Source: Rhizophagus irregularis
Taxonomy: Eukaryota; Glomeromycota; Glomeromycetes; Glomerales; Glomeraceae
Length of the DNA: 64,000 bases
NCBI RefSeq assembly: GCF_026210795.1
Contig: NC_089455.1
Coordinates: 992,001-1,056,000 of the forward strand
Direction of reading: 5' to 3'
The translations under genes and the position numbers were made by a program. Positions 23,471-35,169 of this stretch are shown one piece after another. The notes below the pieces were generated by a model. That model searched no databases. It saw only the letters and a list, made by a program, of their open reading frames with translations, and had not been told where the DNA came from. Each line of letters opens with the position of its first letter. The stretch's first letter is position 1.

Positions 23471-25566
23471 TGGCGTCAAATCGTGATTATATCGAATATA
23501 ATAAACTCTATGAAGAAAAAAGTGTTATACAAGAGGAGATTGTAAGAGATCATTCAATTTCTTTAACAACATGCCTTTTTACAAAAAATGAAGTTAAAAA
23601 ATTTCTTTTCCTTTAGAATGATGATTCGAAAAAAGATTCAGTTAGTACGTTTAATGGCGATTATGAATTACATTTAGATGATGAACCTACGTCACCAACT
23701 TTCATTGAGAATGATCCAAAAAATTGGACAGATTTTAAGAAAAATGCTATTCTTACTATAGTAACTATAGCTGCAATGCTTTCTCCAATTGCAAACACGT
23801 AAATATTTCGTCTTGTTCACGTGAAACACGTGAAACGCTATAATAAACTGACTGATATTTTCAAAAAAAATGTAATAGAATATTTTTTCCCGCAATATTA
23901 ACAGTACGTGAAGAATTGCAAACAACTGAAACAGTTATAAATGCAGTAGGTAAGTAATTAAAATATTTAATTATTAAGATATATATATATATATATTTTT
24001 AATATTCGATCTTTTCTAGTTGCCATATTCGTATATCTTATGGGAATTTCTGTAAGAAATTTAATTTTTTTTTTTATTTCTCTAATTTAATCCAACATTT
24101 ATAATATATCAATTGGGGTTGGAAGGTTGGAATTGGAAGAATTGGATGTGAGGAGGTTGTTGGAATTAGAAGAATTGTAAGTTTTCAATAGTTTCCCAAT
24201 CACTAATATACGTATCATTTTATTGTGATATATATTTATATTATAATTTTCTTAATTGAAGTCCCAATAGTTTCCAATCTTCCAATCTTCCAATCTTCCA
24301 ATCATCCAATTCTCCAATTCTCCAATCTTTCATAAAATTATCTCATATAATCATCTCTTTTTAGCCATTGTTTTGGGCATCATATTCAGATTTAAGAGAA
24401 ACAAGAAGAAAAGTTTATTTATTAGCTAGTGCTATGTTTATAATAGCAGCATTTTTATGCATTTCGGTGACTAATATTTGGTGGTTAATGATCCTTCGTG
24501 CATTACAAGCAACTGGTTCTTCAGCTGTATTATGTATTGGTGCAGGAACTCTTAGCGATATTTACGTCCCAACAGGTATAATTCTCGTCAAAATACTTTG
24601 TCAAATTTTTATAAAATTCACATTAATTAAATTCTCTTTACAGAACTTGGTACTGCATATGGATTATTTTATTTTGGATTTTTCGTAGGACCTTTAATTG
24701 GACCATTGATAGGAGGATATTTAACACAATATGTTCATTGGAGGGCAATATTTTGGTTTTTAACAATATATGGAAGTACATTATTTTTGGTAATTTATTT
24801 ATTTTTACCAGAAACTTCAAGACCAAAACAAACATCAAAAATTCCATTATCAAAATTACGATCAGAAGAAATTTCATTATCTTTACAAAAATCTTTTAAT
24901 CCATTATCACCTATATCATTATTAAAATATCCAAATCTTACATTAATAATTTTATATAAAATTTGGGTAACATCAACAATTTATGTACAAAATATTCTTA
25001 TACCAGAAAGATTTGCTATAACTTATGGATTATCAGCATCACAAATTGGTTTAGTATTTTTAGCACCAGGTTTAGGATTAATGAGTGGTAGTTTAGTTGG
25101 TGGTAAATTATCAGATTATGTATTAAGTAAAAGAATGAAAAAAATTGGTGGTAATTATTTACCTGAATTAAGATTATATAGTGCTTGGTTTGGTAGTATA
25201 TTAATTCCATTAGCATATTTTAGTTTTGGTTGGTTACTTGAAAATGGCGTATCTATTTTTTATCCTTTATTTACAATGTTTTTAGGTGGGTTTGGTACTT
25301 TAATGGCTTTTAATCCTACTTCTACTTATTTAGTTGAATCTTATCCAACAAGAAGTGCTTCAATTGTAGCATTAAATAATTTTATGAGAGCTTTAGTAGC
25401 TGGTAGTATGTCTGCTCTCGCTGCTCCTTTAAGTGATGCTGTAGGTACCGGTTGGACTTTTACTTTAATGGCTAGTGGAAATGTTCTTACTATAACTTTT
25501 TTAATAATCGTTTATAATTATGGTAGAAAATGGAGAGAAAAAATACGTAAAGAGAATCCTAGATAA
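23471..25566 (+). CDS. Major facilitator superfamily transporter, DHA1 drug:H+ antiporter type
   Basis: Six exons are visible: 23471-23541, 23617-23798, 23879-23949, 24020-24051, 24365-24575 and 24644-25566, about 496 residues. After a ~60-residue soluble N-terminus (NDPKNWTDFKKN), helix 1 (AILTIVTIAAMLSPIANTIF) continues into FFPAILTVREEL. The loop between helices 2 and 3 carries the MFS signature ASYSDLRETRRK. The loop after helix 5 shows GPLIGGYLTQYVHWRAIFW, typical of DHA1 exporters such as Qdr1, Aqr1 and Flr1. A second-half loop GGKLSDYVLSKR is also present. The first exon has no ATG: acceptor CAAAG at 23466-23470 is followed by TGGCGTCA, so the start codon may be split by an unseen upstream intron. 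Substrate is unknown. Confidence 0.85.
24052..24364 (+). other. Intron with self-complementary TTGGAA/TTCCAA repeats
   Basis: The fourth visible intron of the transporter is 313 bp, several times longer than its neighbours. Its left part is rich in TTGGAA-type motifs (for example GGAATTGGAAGAATTGGATG at 24129-24148). Its right part has the complementary set (TTCCAATC repeats at about 24271-24302 and CATCCAATTCTCCAATTC at 24303-24320). The transcript could fold into a long imperfect hairpin that brings the splice sites together. Confidence 0.65.
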
Positions 25567-27146
25567 ATAATTATAGCTATCTTAGGTTAGGTTATCAATT
25601 TATTATTAGATTTTATATAAATTAAAAATAAAAATATTGTAAAAAAAGCTTTTTTTTGATGTTTCAAATTATCAAATTTTTGAATGAAAAATTCTCAAAT
25701 TTTCTTCCCTGTAAAAAAAGTCAATCCGTTTTTTTTATTCCAACTTTTTCCGTAAAAGGCTCATATTTCCGGAATCAATAACTTTATATCAGAATTATTT
25801 ACATTTTCCGTGAATGGATCCGTAAAAGGCTCATTTTTACAGAAATAACGGATAAAATTTTTTATAGGGCTTTTGTACCTCTGAAATCCAGAACACTTAT
25901 GTATAAAGTATGATTTATGCCTACAGATAAGAACTATCTCGTCATATGGATCTATCACGATTTGAGGTTGGCTCATTCCTTTTTCAATTAGAGGTTTCAA
26001 AAGAAATATAGACTTTTTTTCTGATTTTGAGCATTTCGCATTTTTTCAGATGATAAGCCTGTCTATCCTTTCTATTTGGTCTATCTGGTCTAGCACACGC
26101 GTCTCATCACCAATCAAGCATGTGTAACAATTTCATTTTGGAAGTTCCGACAACTTTTTTAATGGTTAAATAACGGGGTTTTTACTGTTTTTTTAATAGT
26201 TTTTTTTTTACATATTTCCCATTTTAATTTAATATTAATAATTTTTAATAAAAAAAATAAAATATAATTTTAGTTAAAAGCATTTGAATATACAGTAATT
26301 AAATTATTTTACATTCATATAAAAAATTGACTTTTTATTTTTATCTAAAGTATTAATTAGAATTATTATTGGATGATTAAGCTAAATAATAGTCTGATAG
26401 CGGCCGCATTAGTTTATTATATAGTTTAAATCATCCAATAATAATATTATCGGTTTGACGGGACCGTTCACGCAATTTTAGTTATAATAAACTCCCGTTA
26501 CTATCCAATAATTTTATTACATAGTAATATGAGATAACCGACCTAAATAACAATTATGTAAAATCTGCATGAACTTATGAGGATAACTGATAATAAATAT
26601 TATAGATACTGTATTATCTATCTATCATGCATAAGTCATCGTAAAATATTAATTTTTTTATACAAGTATAAAGAATACTTTCTATTGATTTGTTCCCCTC
26701 TTAACTTTTCCCTACGCTCTACTAACAATTGATAAATCACCCGTTTTTGTCATCACAAATTATATAATTCACTTCAAAAATTTTAAAAATTTTGAAGATT
26801 TAAAAATATTTATTTTTTATTAAACAAGTTTTTTTTTTCTATATTTACATTAACATATTGAATTAATTAAATTTGACCTTATTATATAATTTTAAAAGGT
26901 TATATGATCTAATTCTATAAAAAAAAAATTTATCCCATTATGTAAATTAAATAACAAAGTTTCTGAGTTAGATTTAGATTGTTCTAAAATAACAATACAT
27001 ATTTTATACAAATAGAAGGATAAGGTTTTAGAATATATTGAATATTAATAGTATAATGATACTGGAAATTCAAATAAGTGTTAATTAAGAAAAAAATACC
27101 ACCTTTAAACAAAAACATATATGAAGAAGTACCCACCCTTCTTTTC
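25567..27146. other. Convergent intergenic region
   Basis: About 1.6 kb between converging genes. Part of it (25740-26040) is less AT-rich and holds a repeated CCGTAAAAGGCTCAT motif (about 25752 and 25811) and a minus-strand frame of 79 codons with no recognised match. A short inverted repeat lies at about 26361-26453. The rest is AT-rich and featureless. Confidence 0.45.
26361..26453. repeat. Short palindromic element around a GCGGCCGC core
   Basis: The left arm ATTATTATTGGATGATT is mirrored by the right arm AATCATCCAATAATAAT about 60 bp later. Between them is GATAGCGGCCGCATTAG, with an 8-bp GC palindrome that is rare in this AT-rich sequence. It may be a tiny fold-back element; no target duplication could be set. 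Confidence 0.5.
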
Positions 27147-29036
27147 TTAATTGTCATATTCTATAACCACTTCACCACCTCTGCTTACACTTTCAAATAC
27201 GATCAAAGCTCTTCTAAGTCCTTCATTCGACACTCTTGTCCTTCTGGCTAAAATTAATTTTTTTAGAGTTCCTATTACTTCCGCATACTGTGTAATCAAA
27301 CAAAGGTATTCATCATCAATACAACTACTCCTAGGAAATTGTAATACTTCTAATGGAGCTTTACAATTTCCAAGTAACCAGTGTATTACCATTAACCAAA
27401 ATGTTCCTTCAATAACAACCATCAAATTCTTTAGTTTTGGTGGAAATGCTCGAGAAACACGTTTCCAAAACTGTTCATCATCCATCAATTCTGTTCCTAC
27501 TGAAATATGAAGTTGTTGAAGAAGTTGACAATTATTTAAAAGTATAAGTAATTGAGGGAAAATTTCTCTACTTGTATGAGTTTCTAATTTAACTAAATAT
27601 GGGCATGTTATAGAAAGTGTAGAGAGAATGGATGATGGTGGGAAATCTCCCACTCCTCTGGATATTAATCCTAGAGGTCTTCTCACATTCCATACTTTTC
27701 TTCCTAATCTGATATCCTTTAATGAACCACATGTATTTTGTATCATTCTCGCCAAAGGATGATCAGAAGTGGTGGAAGAAGATGATGATGAAGATGAAGA
27801 AGAAGATGATGGTGGTGAATATGTTGATGTTGATGTCAATAATGCCGATGATATAGGAGGAATTCCTCTTAAAACAGGTCCTATTACATTTACATTACCC
27901 TGAATATGATTTCCCGTAATGGGTACAACTGATGGGGGAGCAAGTATTGTTCTTAAATCTCTAAATCCAACACTTTTCCTAAACACAAATTTTTTTAATT
28001 TTTTAAAGGTCGCAAAAGCTAAAGGTTCAACAATATCATCATTTAATCCTAAGCACCTCTCGAATACTAAAGTTTGCAAGTTTACACAAATAACTAAAGG
28101 TGTTAAACTAACACTTATTCTAAAATCAGCTCCAATAAATTCTAAATGATTTAATGAACTAGCTTGAGTACTTAATCCTCCAATTAAAATAGGTAAACAA
28201 TTTGATCCACCCCTTCTCAAGATTACACGATGCAATGCATGTTGAGCTGTTAAAAGGCTTAACATCATTTGAGGATCTGCGTGCCTCCTTTGCCATGATG
28301 AAAAACTTATTTCCAAAGTGTTTAAATTTTGAGATACTTCAGAGAGAACTTGCATGATTTTTCCATCCGTCGCATCTCCCCCATATTCAAATTTTTGTAA
28401 ATGTACCAAACAATTATTTGCTCCAGGATAATTCGGAATTTGTAATAAATCATCAAAACCATAAGCGCTACGAAATTCCTCAAAACTTGTTGGTGTATAT
28501 TGAATATCTCCAGGATGATGTGACCAAAATCTCCTATCAATCAATCCGATTAATCTTTGCGTATTCAACGAAAGAGATTCGAGTATTCGAGTTTTCGAAA
28601 ATAAAAGTTTAACGAGTTCGTTGACAATTAACTTTACGATCCGTAGATCGTCGAACATTACAAGGTCATGTCTGATTTGTCGTCCTTTTTCGTATTCTTC
28701 TTGTAACCAAGCTGAAGTTGATTCGTATAAATCATCAAATCTAAAATCGCGGATAAAAGATGGATAATCAAAAATTTTAGTTGTATCATTAAGTGGAATA
28801 TTAACCCCTTCGGATAATAGATAATTTTTAACTATCGGAGAAAAAAATGAAATGTAAATTTCGATGATGTCCGAACAAGGTTTTTTAGCTAATTGGAAAG
28901 GTCGTTTCCATAAGAATCTTATTACACTAATACACCAAGATCTGTTTACTAAAAGACAGGAATGTAATGTAGATTTTTCATATTCTAAAATGTGAAATAT
29001 TTCTTCCAAGCATTCTCTTGGTAAACGATTTGCCAT
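27147..29036 (-). CDS. F-box protein with leucine-rich tail
   Basis: Single exon, 629 residues; the start is the ATG at 29036, just before the F-box, because the longer frame upstream is A/T-run sequence. The F-box is at residues 1-50: LPRECLEEIFHIL, CLLVNRSWC, FLWKRPFQL. This module normally binds Skp1 in an SCF ubiquitin ligase, and the remainder picks the substrate. The body has irregular leucine-rich repeats (LHRVILRRGGSNCL, LNHLEFIGADF, LQTLVFERCLGL, LKKFVFRKSVGF), broken by a Pro/Ser-run linker (SPPSSSSSSSS). Proteins of this build are hugely multiplied in Rhizophagus. The substrate is unknown. The second F-box gene at 31222-33027 shares the N-terminal pattern but little else, so the two are not a recent duplicate. 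Confidence 0.88.
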   Translation of the reverse strand: MANRLPRECLEEIFHILEYEKSTLHSCLLVNRSWCISVIRFLWKRPFQLAKKPCSDIIEIYISFFSPIVKNYLLSEGVNIPLNDTTKIFDYPSFIRDFRFDDLYESTSAWLQEEYEKGRQIRHDLVMFDDLRIVKLIVNELVKLLFSKTRILESLSLNTQRLIGLIDRRFWSHHPGDIQYTPTSFEEFRSAYGFDDLLQIPNYPGANNCLVHLQKFEYGGDATDGKIMQVLSEVSQNLNTLEISFSSWQRRHADPQMMLSLLTAQHALHRVILRRGGSNCLPILIGGLSTQASSLNHLEFIGADFRISVSLTPLVICVNLQTLVFERCLGLNDDIVEPLAFATFKKLKKFVFRKSVGFRDLRTILAPPSVVPITGNHIQGNVNVIGPVLRGIPPISSALLTSTSTYSPPSSSSSSSSSSSSTTSDHPLARMIQNTCGSLKDIRLGRKVWNVRRPLGLISRGVGDFPPSSILSTLSITCPYLVKLETHTSREIFPQLLILLNNCQLLQQLHISVGTELMDDEQFWKRVSRAFPPKLKNLMVVIEGTFWLMVIHWLLGNCKAPLEVLQFPRSSCIDDEYLCLITQYAEVIGTLKKLILARRTRVSNEGLRRALIVFESVSRGGEVVIEYDN

Positions 29037-31221
29037 AATGAGAGAATTTTTTTTTTTTTTATTGTAAAATTCGTTAAACCTGAATAAAAAAAAATAAAAA
29101 AAAATACAATAAATAAAATAAATTAAAATTAACAATCAATTACATCATAATAAAGTAAAATTTATGGTATAATTTTTTTTTAAGAAAATTATAACGTAGT
29201 TTGGCTAGTTTCTTGAATTAGTAAATTTGAATAAATTTTTTTATATTGATACCTGAAATTTTAAATCAATGTGATAATAAATAAATAAATATATAAAGGT
29301 ATTTATTTGTTTTATATTAATTTAATTAATATGGACAAATTAATTTAATTATTGGTATTAAATAAAGTAGTAAAATGCCGAATTTTAATTAATTATCTGC
29401 AAAAGTAATTTGTTTTTAAAAAGGGGAATTATTAAATGTAATAAAAAAAGAAAAACAATAATAATTCCCGAAATAGTTTTGAAAAAATAAAAAGAGAAAG
29501 TTTTGAAGAATAAGAAAAAGCAGTTTTTTTTTTTCCTTAAATAAGGGGGATAATCCAATTTTTTTTTAAAAAAATAGTTCCCTTTATGAGATACAAAAAG
29601 ATATCATTCAGCCTAAACAGCCACTTGCGTAGCTTGTACAATATTAAGATGAAAATCAGAGGATCGATTGGATATTCCTTACTAGCGTAGTCTATAAACG
29701 GCTATAATTACTGACAAGGCGGGTCGATTCTTTCCATTGCTGCGGTATTTACTTTTGTTTTTGTATCGAAAGAAGGATATGAGATAATATTGATCTACTG
29801 TAGATCCAAAAGCTATTGTTTTTTGAACTTTGATAAAATTGTTGTGACTAGTGTTTAGGGAATATAATATTACTTTTTTTTTTGATGATCATCGAAAGAA
29901 GTTACAAATGATTAAATGATTTTATTACGGAAAAAAATGCTCGATTAAGTTAAGCACGAAAAATTAACATGGACAATCATGATGTAATATTAAAAATCGG
30001 AAATTACTTAGGTTTTTAAAACTTTTTTTTTTCGTGAAAATTGACACGAGAATGTTGATTCGAAAAAATAATTATGTTTGTCGGTCATTCGGACACTTTA
30101 ATTGGTGCGTGCAAAATGCAAACTTGTACACCTGAATACAAAAGACAGATCGCGATGATATGACTTTGCAGCTAAAAATATTACCACAAACCACCACATA
30201 CATAATATTAATTAAGACCGCGCAGATTTCGCGCGGGTGATGTAATTTACTTTTTCTACCCCGTTTTTTTAGGTTATCCGAAATATTTTGAAAAAAGATT
30301 CAAAGATACAATAAAAAAGATTCAAAATTCAATGGCTTTATTTAAAATTTATCTTATTATGATGGAATAATAAAATGTGAACAAGCCAATTATCGCGCGT
30401 CTTGCATAACGCAGTAATGTTTTATTCTATAATTCTACTTTCACCAATGATGATTATATGCCACATGATCTTTCACGTGTCAATTCTCATCAAACTTCGA
30501 GCGGAACATAATTTCGTATCAAGAACTCTTTGAAAAGATATTATTCGAACCGGTTATTTAAAAAAAAGCATTATGAATATTTAACGTTTGAAATCTAATT
30601 ATACTTACTGTATTTAAATTGACATATACATATACTTGACATGACTCTTTCACAGATATGCCTTTAAAGGAAGTTTGTAAATTTATGAATGGGAGATAAA
30701 TAATTACATAAAATCAACGATAATGACTTGCATTACATATATTATATAATTGATATGTTGCAGAAGTAATAACATTTGATTTTGAACAATGAAATTTATG
30801 GTTCATATTATTACAATTTATCTTTTTTTTTCGATTTATTTGGTCTTAAATAAATAAATAAATAAAAAAATAAAAAAAAAATACAGTTCGCCTCAATGTT
30901 CGTAATGTTTTCATTTAATCTTTATCTTAAGAAATTCTTAAATAAAACATGTTTGATAAATAAATAAATATATTATATATATATATGTCTCTTTTTTACG
31001 AAATAAGAGACATATATACATATATATGTCTCTTTTTTACGAAATAAGAGACATATATACATATATATATACGCATACTATACACATACACACACATATA
31101 TATATACATATGTAATAAATAAATAAGTAAATGAATGAATGAGTGAAGAATGAAATGAACGAAAAAACTTTTCTAAAAAATATAAGCTTTTAGATACATA
31201 TATATATATATATATATTCAT
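29037..31221. other. Intergenic region between two F-box genes
   Basis: About 2.2 kb with no supported gene. It contains GC-richer patches without open frames (29580-29780, 30050-30250, 30390-30540), a small GC hairpin at 30218-30236 (CCGCGC...GCGCGG), and a palindromic microsatellite at 30980-31090. The right-hand side is the 3' flank of the second F-box gene, rich in TATA repeats. Confidence 0.5.
30979..31090. repeat. 41-bp tandem repeat, each unit a perfect hairpin
   Basis: Two identical 41-bp copies, at about 30980-31020 and 31021-31061. Each holds TATATATGTCTCTT and its exact complement AAGAGACATATATA around an 11-nt loop, giving a 14-bp perfect stem. They are followed by (TA)n/(CA)n microsatellite. 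Confidence 0.85.
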
Positions 31222-33027
31222 TTACCAATTAAAATCATAATTATTAATTTTGAAATCATATTCCTTAATAACATTTAAGTATGAATGCTGTGAATTCTGA
31301 AAACCCAGTTCCAGATCTTCATTTACACCTTTTACCTTTTCCAAAAAACCTTTTAATCCTTTAACATTAAATGGTAATTTTTTCTTATTTCTAATTTCAA
31401 TCCATTGTAATTCTTTAGGAATATTTTCACCCAATTCTTCCATATGTTCATCCCAATTTGATTGTTCATTAAATGTGACACTTAACTTTTGTAAATGAAC
31501 AAGAGATTTAAAAATTAAAAGTAATTCATTAGGAAATATAGTTTCAAGATACAAATTTTCAACTTGAGTACAATGATTTGTTAAAATTTGAATTCTCTTA
31601 AAACTTTCTTCCATATTATATGAAGAATTTGTTGAAATTGGATTAAGTGCATTACTAAATAATAATTGTGAAGGTGAATTAATTTGAGGAAGTGAATTTG
31701 ATTTCCAACCCAAATAAATATTTTTTAAATTAATATTTGAAATTTGAAAAAATTCTGTAATAAAATTTAAATCTTGTTCATAACAAATAACTTTTAAATT
31801 GTTTAATTTTGTTAAAGAATGTTGTAAAGGGGTTAAAGAATTAATTGATACACAATTATTTAATTCAAGTGTATGTAATCTATTGCATTTTTTGATCATA
31901 TAATCTAAAGTATGTTTTTGAATATTATTTAAATTTGTTTTTGTAAGTTTAAGTCGATTTAAAGAAGGTGGAAGATTATTTTTCTTCTTATTAATTGATG
32001 ATGTTGATGATTTTTTTGATTGATATAATTTTTGTAAATGTGGAGGTAACTGAATTTGATTATATTGATCATCAAAAAGTGATTGAAAAATTTGTTCATA
32101 AGTTGTAAAATTATAAAAATTTGAATAATTTAATTCTATACATGTTAAATAATTTTGAGATGAAACAAGGGATGCCATAACTTTACCCAATTTTAAAGAA
32201 ATAATATCATAAATTTTAATAGAATTTATAAATTTACAATTCTTTGTCATAATTGTAAGAAGATCATAAGTAGGTTTATCATCACTTAACGAACCACATG
32301 AAAATTCTTTTAATGTATAAAATAATGGATTAGAAGAATTTGATGAAGAAGAGGAGGAGGAAGTAGAAGAAGAAAAAGATGATGAGGAAGAAGAAGAAGA
32401 TGATGATAATAATAATAAATTATTATTATTATATAATGAAGAAGAACGATTATTTTGTTGTGATGATGATAAAATCTTAAGAAAATTTGATAAAAAATCA
32501 CATTTATAAAGTTCTAAGGAATGTAATTTGGTACAACCTCTCAACAAAACTTTTGATAATTCTTGTTCAACTGATTGTTTTTGTAATTCGAAAATCCATT
32601 TATCATTAGCCGACATAGTCTGAATCTTTTGTTGTAATTCAGTTTTTGATGAAATTTTGATATTTTTTAATCTAAAGATTAATGGAACCAAATCAAATGT
32701 ATTTTGATCTATAGTTAAACTTTGTAAATAAGAAATATAATCGAATAAAGGTTTACGAGGAAATTCCGACATATTAATCCCAACATTTATTAACTTTTTT
32801 CTAGAATCTTCTGAAATACATGATAGATAGGTTCTAGTTATCATATTACACCGTTCTTTAGATGTACCAGCTATATTAAACGGATATTTCCATAGATAGG
32901 GGATAACCACTGTACACCAAAACCTATTTACCATTAAACAGGAATATAAATCCTTTGTTTCGGAAAGATTTGAAAGAATATTTTCTAAACATTCTGGTAA
33001 TAATTGTTGTGAATATTGTTGTGACAT
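31222..33027 (-). CDS. F-box protein
   Basis: Single exon; using the first true ATG (33027) gives 601 residues. The F-box is at the N-terminus: LLPECLENILSNL, YSCLMVNRFWCTVVIPYLWKYPF. This is the form typical of Rhizophagus F-box proteins, which are expected to join Skp1-cullin ubiquitin ligases. The rest has irregular leucine-rich segments (LHSLELYKCDF, LTCIELNYSNFY, LNRLKLTKTNLN, LHTLELNNCVSIN, VENLYLETIF) and a Ser-run of more than 30 residues, from GAA/GAT trinucleotide expansion at about 32335-32470, that probably forms a flexible loop. The terminus is NYDFNW. Substrate unknown. Confidence 0.86.
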   Translation of the reverse strand: MSQQYSQQLLPECLENILSNLSETKDLYSCLMVNRFWCTVVIPYLWKYPFNIAGTSKERCNMITRTYLSCISEDSRKKLINVGINMSEFPRKPLFDYISYLQSLTIDQNTFDLVPLIFRLKNIKISSKTELQQKIQTMSANDKWIFELQKQSVEQELSKVLLRGCTKLHSLELYKCDFLSNFLKILSSSQQNNRSSSLYNNNNLLLLSSSSSSSSSSFSSSTSSSSSSSNSSNPLFYTLKEFSCGSLSDDKPTYDLLTIMTKNCKFINSIKIYDIISLKLGKVMASLVSSQNYLTCIELNYSNFYNFTTYEQIFQSLFDDQYNQIQLPPHLQKLYQSKKSSTSSINKKKNNLPPSLNRLKLTKTNLNNIQKHTLDYMIKKCNRLHTLELNNCVSINSLTPLQHSLTKLNNLKVICYEQDLNFITEFFQISNINLKNIYLGWKSNSLPQINSPSQLLFSNALNPISTNSSYNMEESFKRIQILTNHCTQVENLYLETIFPNELLLIFKSLVHLQKLSVTFNEQSNWDEHMEELGENIPKELQWIEIRNKKKLPFNVKGLKGFLEKVKGVNEDLELGFQNSQHSYLNVIKEYDFKINNYDFNW

Positions 33028-35169
33028 AGGTAAAGTTGGTTGTTTCACCTCAATGTGAATAATTTTAGTATGATGAATTCAAAGTGGATGCTTTTAGAAA
33101 AAATTTAAGAAGTTTTTTTTTTAAAAAATTTTTTTTGAAGAAAAAAAAAAAATAAAGATAATACAACCTACAATGGGTCCTTTTTTGATATTCCTACTTA
33201 CTAATTTTGGTTTGTGGCGTACAATCAATTATGTAAGAACGAACAGAAATAATGAACTACTTGGGTCCTACGAAATCACGGAGAAAGATGAGTGGTCGGC
33301 TATTTATATATATATATATATTTTTTTGCTGCGGTATAACAATATTCATTTTAGGTAAAAAAGAAAGAGAAGAGAACTTCAAAAAAAAAAAAGAAATAGA
33401 AAAAAAGCAAAAGAAGCTGAAACTTAAAAATCGGCAATCAAACTTATAAACAATTAAGCATGTAACATATATAAACTTTCATGTATAATATTATATAAAA
33501 ATGTATTTTTGCATGAAAAATGATGAAAATGTCAATTGAATTCTCTCTTTTATAGCATTAGATTTACAAAATTCCCAAAAAAGTAATGAGCCGCAGTAAG
33601 ATCACGTGGAGTGATTCGATCGCCGTAAATTCCGTGGATCTCATGTGACATTGTGACAGCTACAGGTTACAGAAACAACAAAGAACCATAGCAAACAGGT
33701 TTTTTTCATTTTTGGTCGTTATTGTTTTTTTATTGTTTACCGGCGAATATTTTCTTTAATAAAAAAAAGCGGCAAGTTGTCGCTCAACTAGATGCTTTGC
33801 ATTATCTGTTATCTTATCTCTTTTTTTATCAGATATTACTTTATTAGTTAATCATAAATCATGAGAATATTTTATTAAAATCATTAAATTAAAATTAATA
33901 ATAATTATTATTAATTATGAATCAATAAATTACCGATATTATTAATAAAGATTCATTGAGAAAAAAAAAGAAACTCCTATATGCAAAATATGCAAAGGCG
34001 TTGCGGTTAATCAATCAACCCTATATATATCCAAATAATTTATTTTCTTTAAAAGTAAAAGTGAACAACCAATTATTTCAAACCCTGTACGCAGCAATAA
34101 CGTGAATAACGTGGGCGGAAAAAGGTAGTAAAAAACTAATTTAATTTCTTCCCTTTTATATTTCAAACAAAATCGAACACAAACAGATTTACAACAATTA
34201 AAAATCACCCGGAATATCAAAATTGGAAACTTTTACTTAGGTAAGTTAATAATAATAAAATAAACCGGTTATATTTGTTTATATGTATAAGCGGTTCGCT
34301 CCTGTTGTACAAGATTCCCATATCATTCATTCTAACTATGACGAGATGTCAATTTTCCAAGATGGACTTCTTAGATTTCCTCCCATGAATCTTTATATTC
34401 ATTTTGATAAGAGGTGTCACATTTTTTTTTTAATTAAAGTTATCGCGTGTCTTAAACATGATGATTATCAATTAATGAATTGCCAATTATTTTGTTAATA
34501 TCACGTCACAGAAACGTACAAATAATAAACAATCCAACGTTGTAGCATGATTTTATCGATTTAAGCCCACTTTTAAAACAAAGAATGCTCATTCCTCATT
34601 TAGTATATCTAATGTTTTATTCGATTGGTTTAGATAAGGTAAAATAAATATTTATTTAGAGTCAACCATAGTAATTTCCGATGTTTCATATTTAATGCGA
34701 GGAATATCCCCTAAATATTTTTTCATTCCTGAACTTTCATGAAATTTTAAAAAATTTTTTTTTATTCTTCAAGTTTCAGGTTTATTATAATTTCAATTCA
34801 TTACTGTATAATATATTTATTATATATTATATGTATATCACGCGGTGATACAAAATTGATTAACCCTACTTATTCCTTAGTGTTTCATTTTTTTCTCCAT
34901 TTATTTCCTTTTAATTCTTCCTTCCCCTTCCCCTTCATGTATTTAAACTTTTTGTTTTCATTCATATCATAACAATTTTCTAATTCCCCGTTTTCCCTTC
35001 CTTTTTTTTCCTTTGCCCTTTTCTCCTTTGATAGGTTACACTTTATCACGGGTATCTCCGTATTCTTATCTTAACGAAATCCATCAATTATTAATTATAA
35101 ATTCTTTGAATTTTTGATAAATTCAAAAAACCCTTTTTTTTTATACTTAATATATTTGTTATCGTAAAT
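33028..35169. other. Intergenic region upstream of the kinase gene
   Basis: About 2.1 kb. A TCACGTGG motif sits at 33602-33609. A short plus-strand frame at 34283-34498 has moderately coding-like composition but matches nothing I know, so no gene is called. At 34836-34850 is the near-palindrome TATCACGCGGTGATA. The last 250 bp before the kinase ATG are strongly pyrimidine-rich (CTTCCTTCCCCTTCC type), as in many fungal promoters and 5' leaders. Confidence 0.45.
34836..34850. promoter_or_regulatory. Near-palindromic TATCACGCGGTGATA site
   Basis: A 15-bp sequence with 6-bp arms (TATCAC and GTGATA) about 320 bp upstream of the kinase start, in an otherwise AT-rich region. It looks like a dimeric transcription factor site. 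Placement is the only evidence of function. Confidence 0.3.

Noticed and set aside
25761-26000. 79-codon minus-strand frame with moderately balanced composition
   Set aside because: It matches no family I know and contains an internal repeat (CCGTAAAAGGCTCAT); more likely a dispersed repeat fragment than a gene.
29700-29760. GGGTCGATTC resembling a tRNA T-loop or B-box
   Set aside because: The flanks cannot form the T-stem or an acceptor stem, so this is not a tRNA gene.
30209-30410. Possible MITE between two GC-rich CGCGC patches
   Set aside because: The two patches match over only a few bases and no target duplication is visible; only the local hairpin is certain.
27147-33027. The two F-box genes as a recent tandem duplication
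   Set aside because: They share only the F-box pattern; lengths, repeats and low-complexity inserts differ throughout.
34283-34498. 71-codon plus-strand frame upstream of the kinase
   Set aside because: The composition is coding-like, but I see no domain, no partner exon and no conserved ending; left uncalled.
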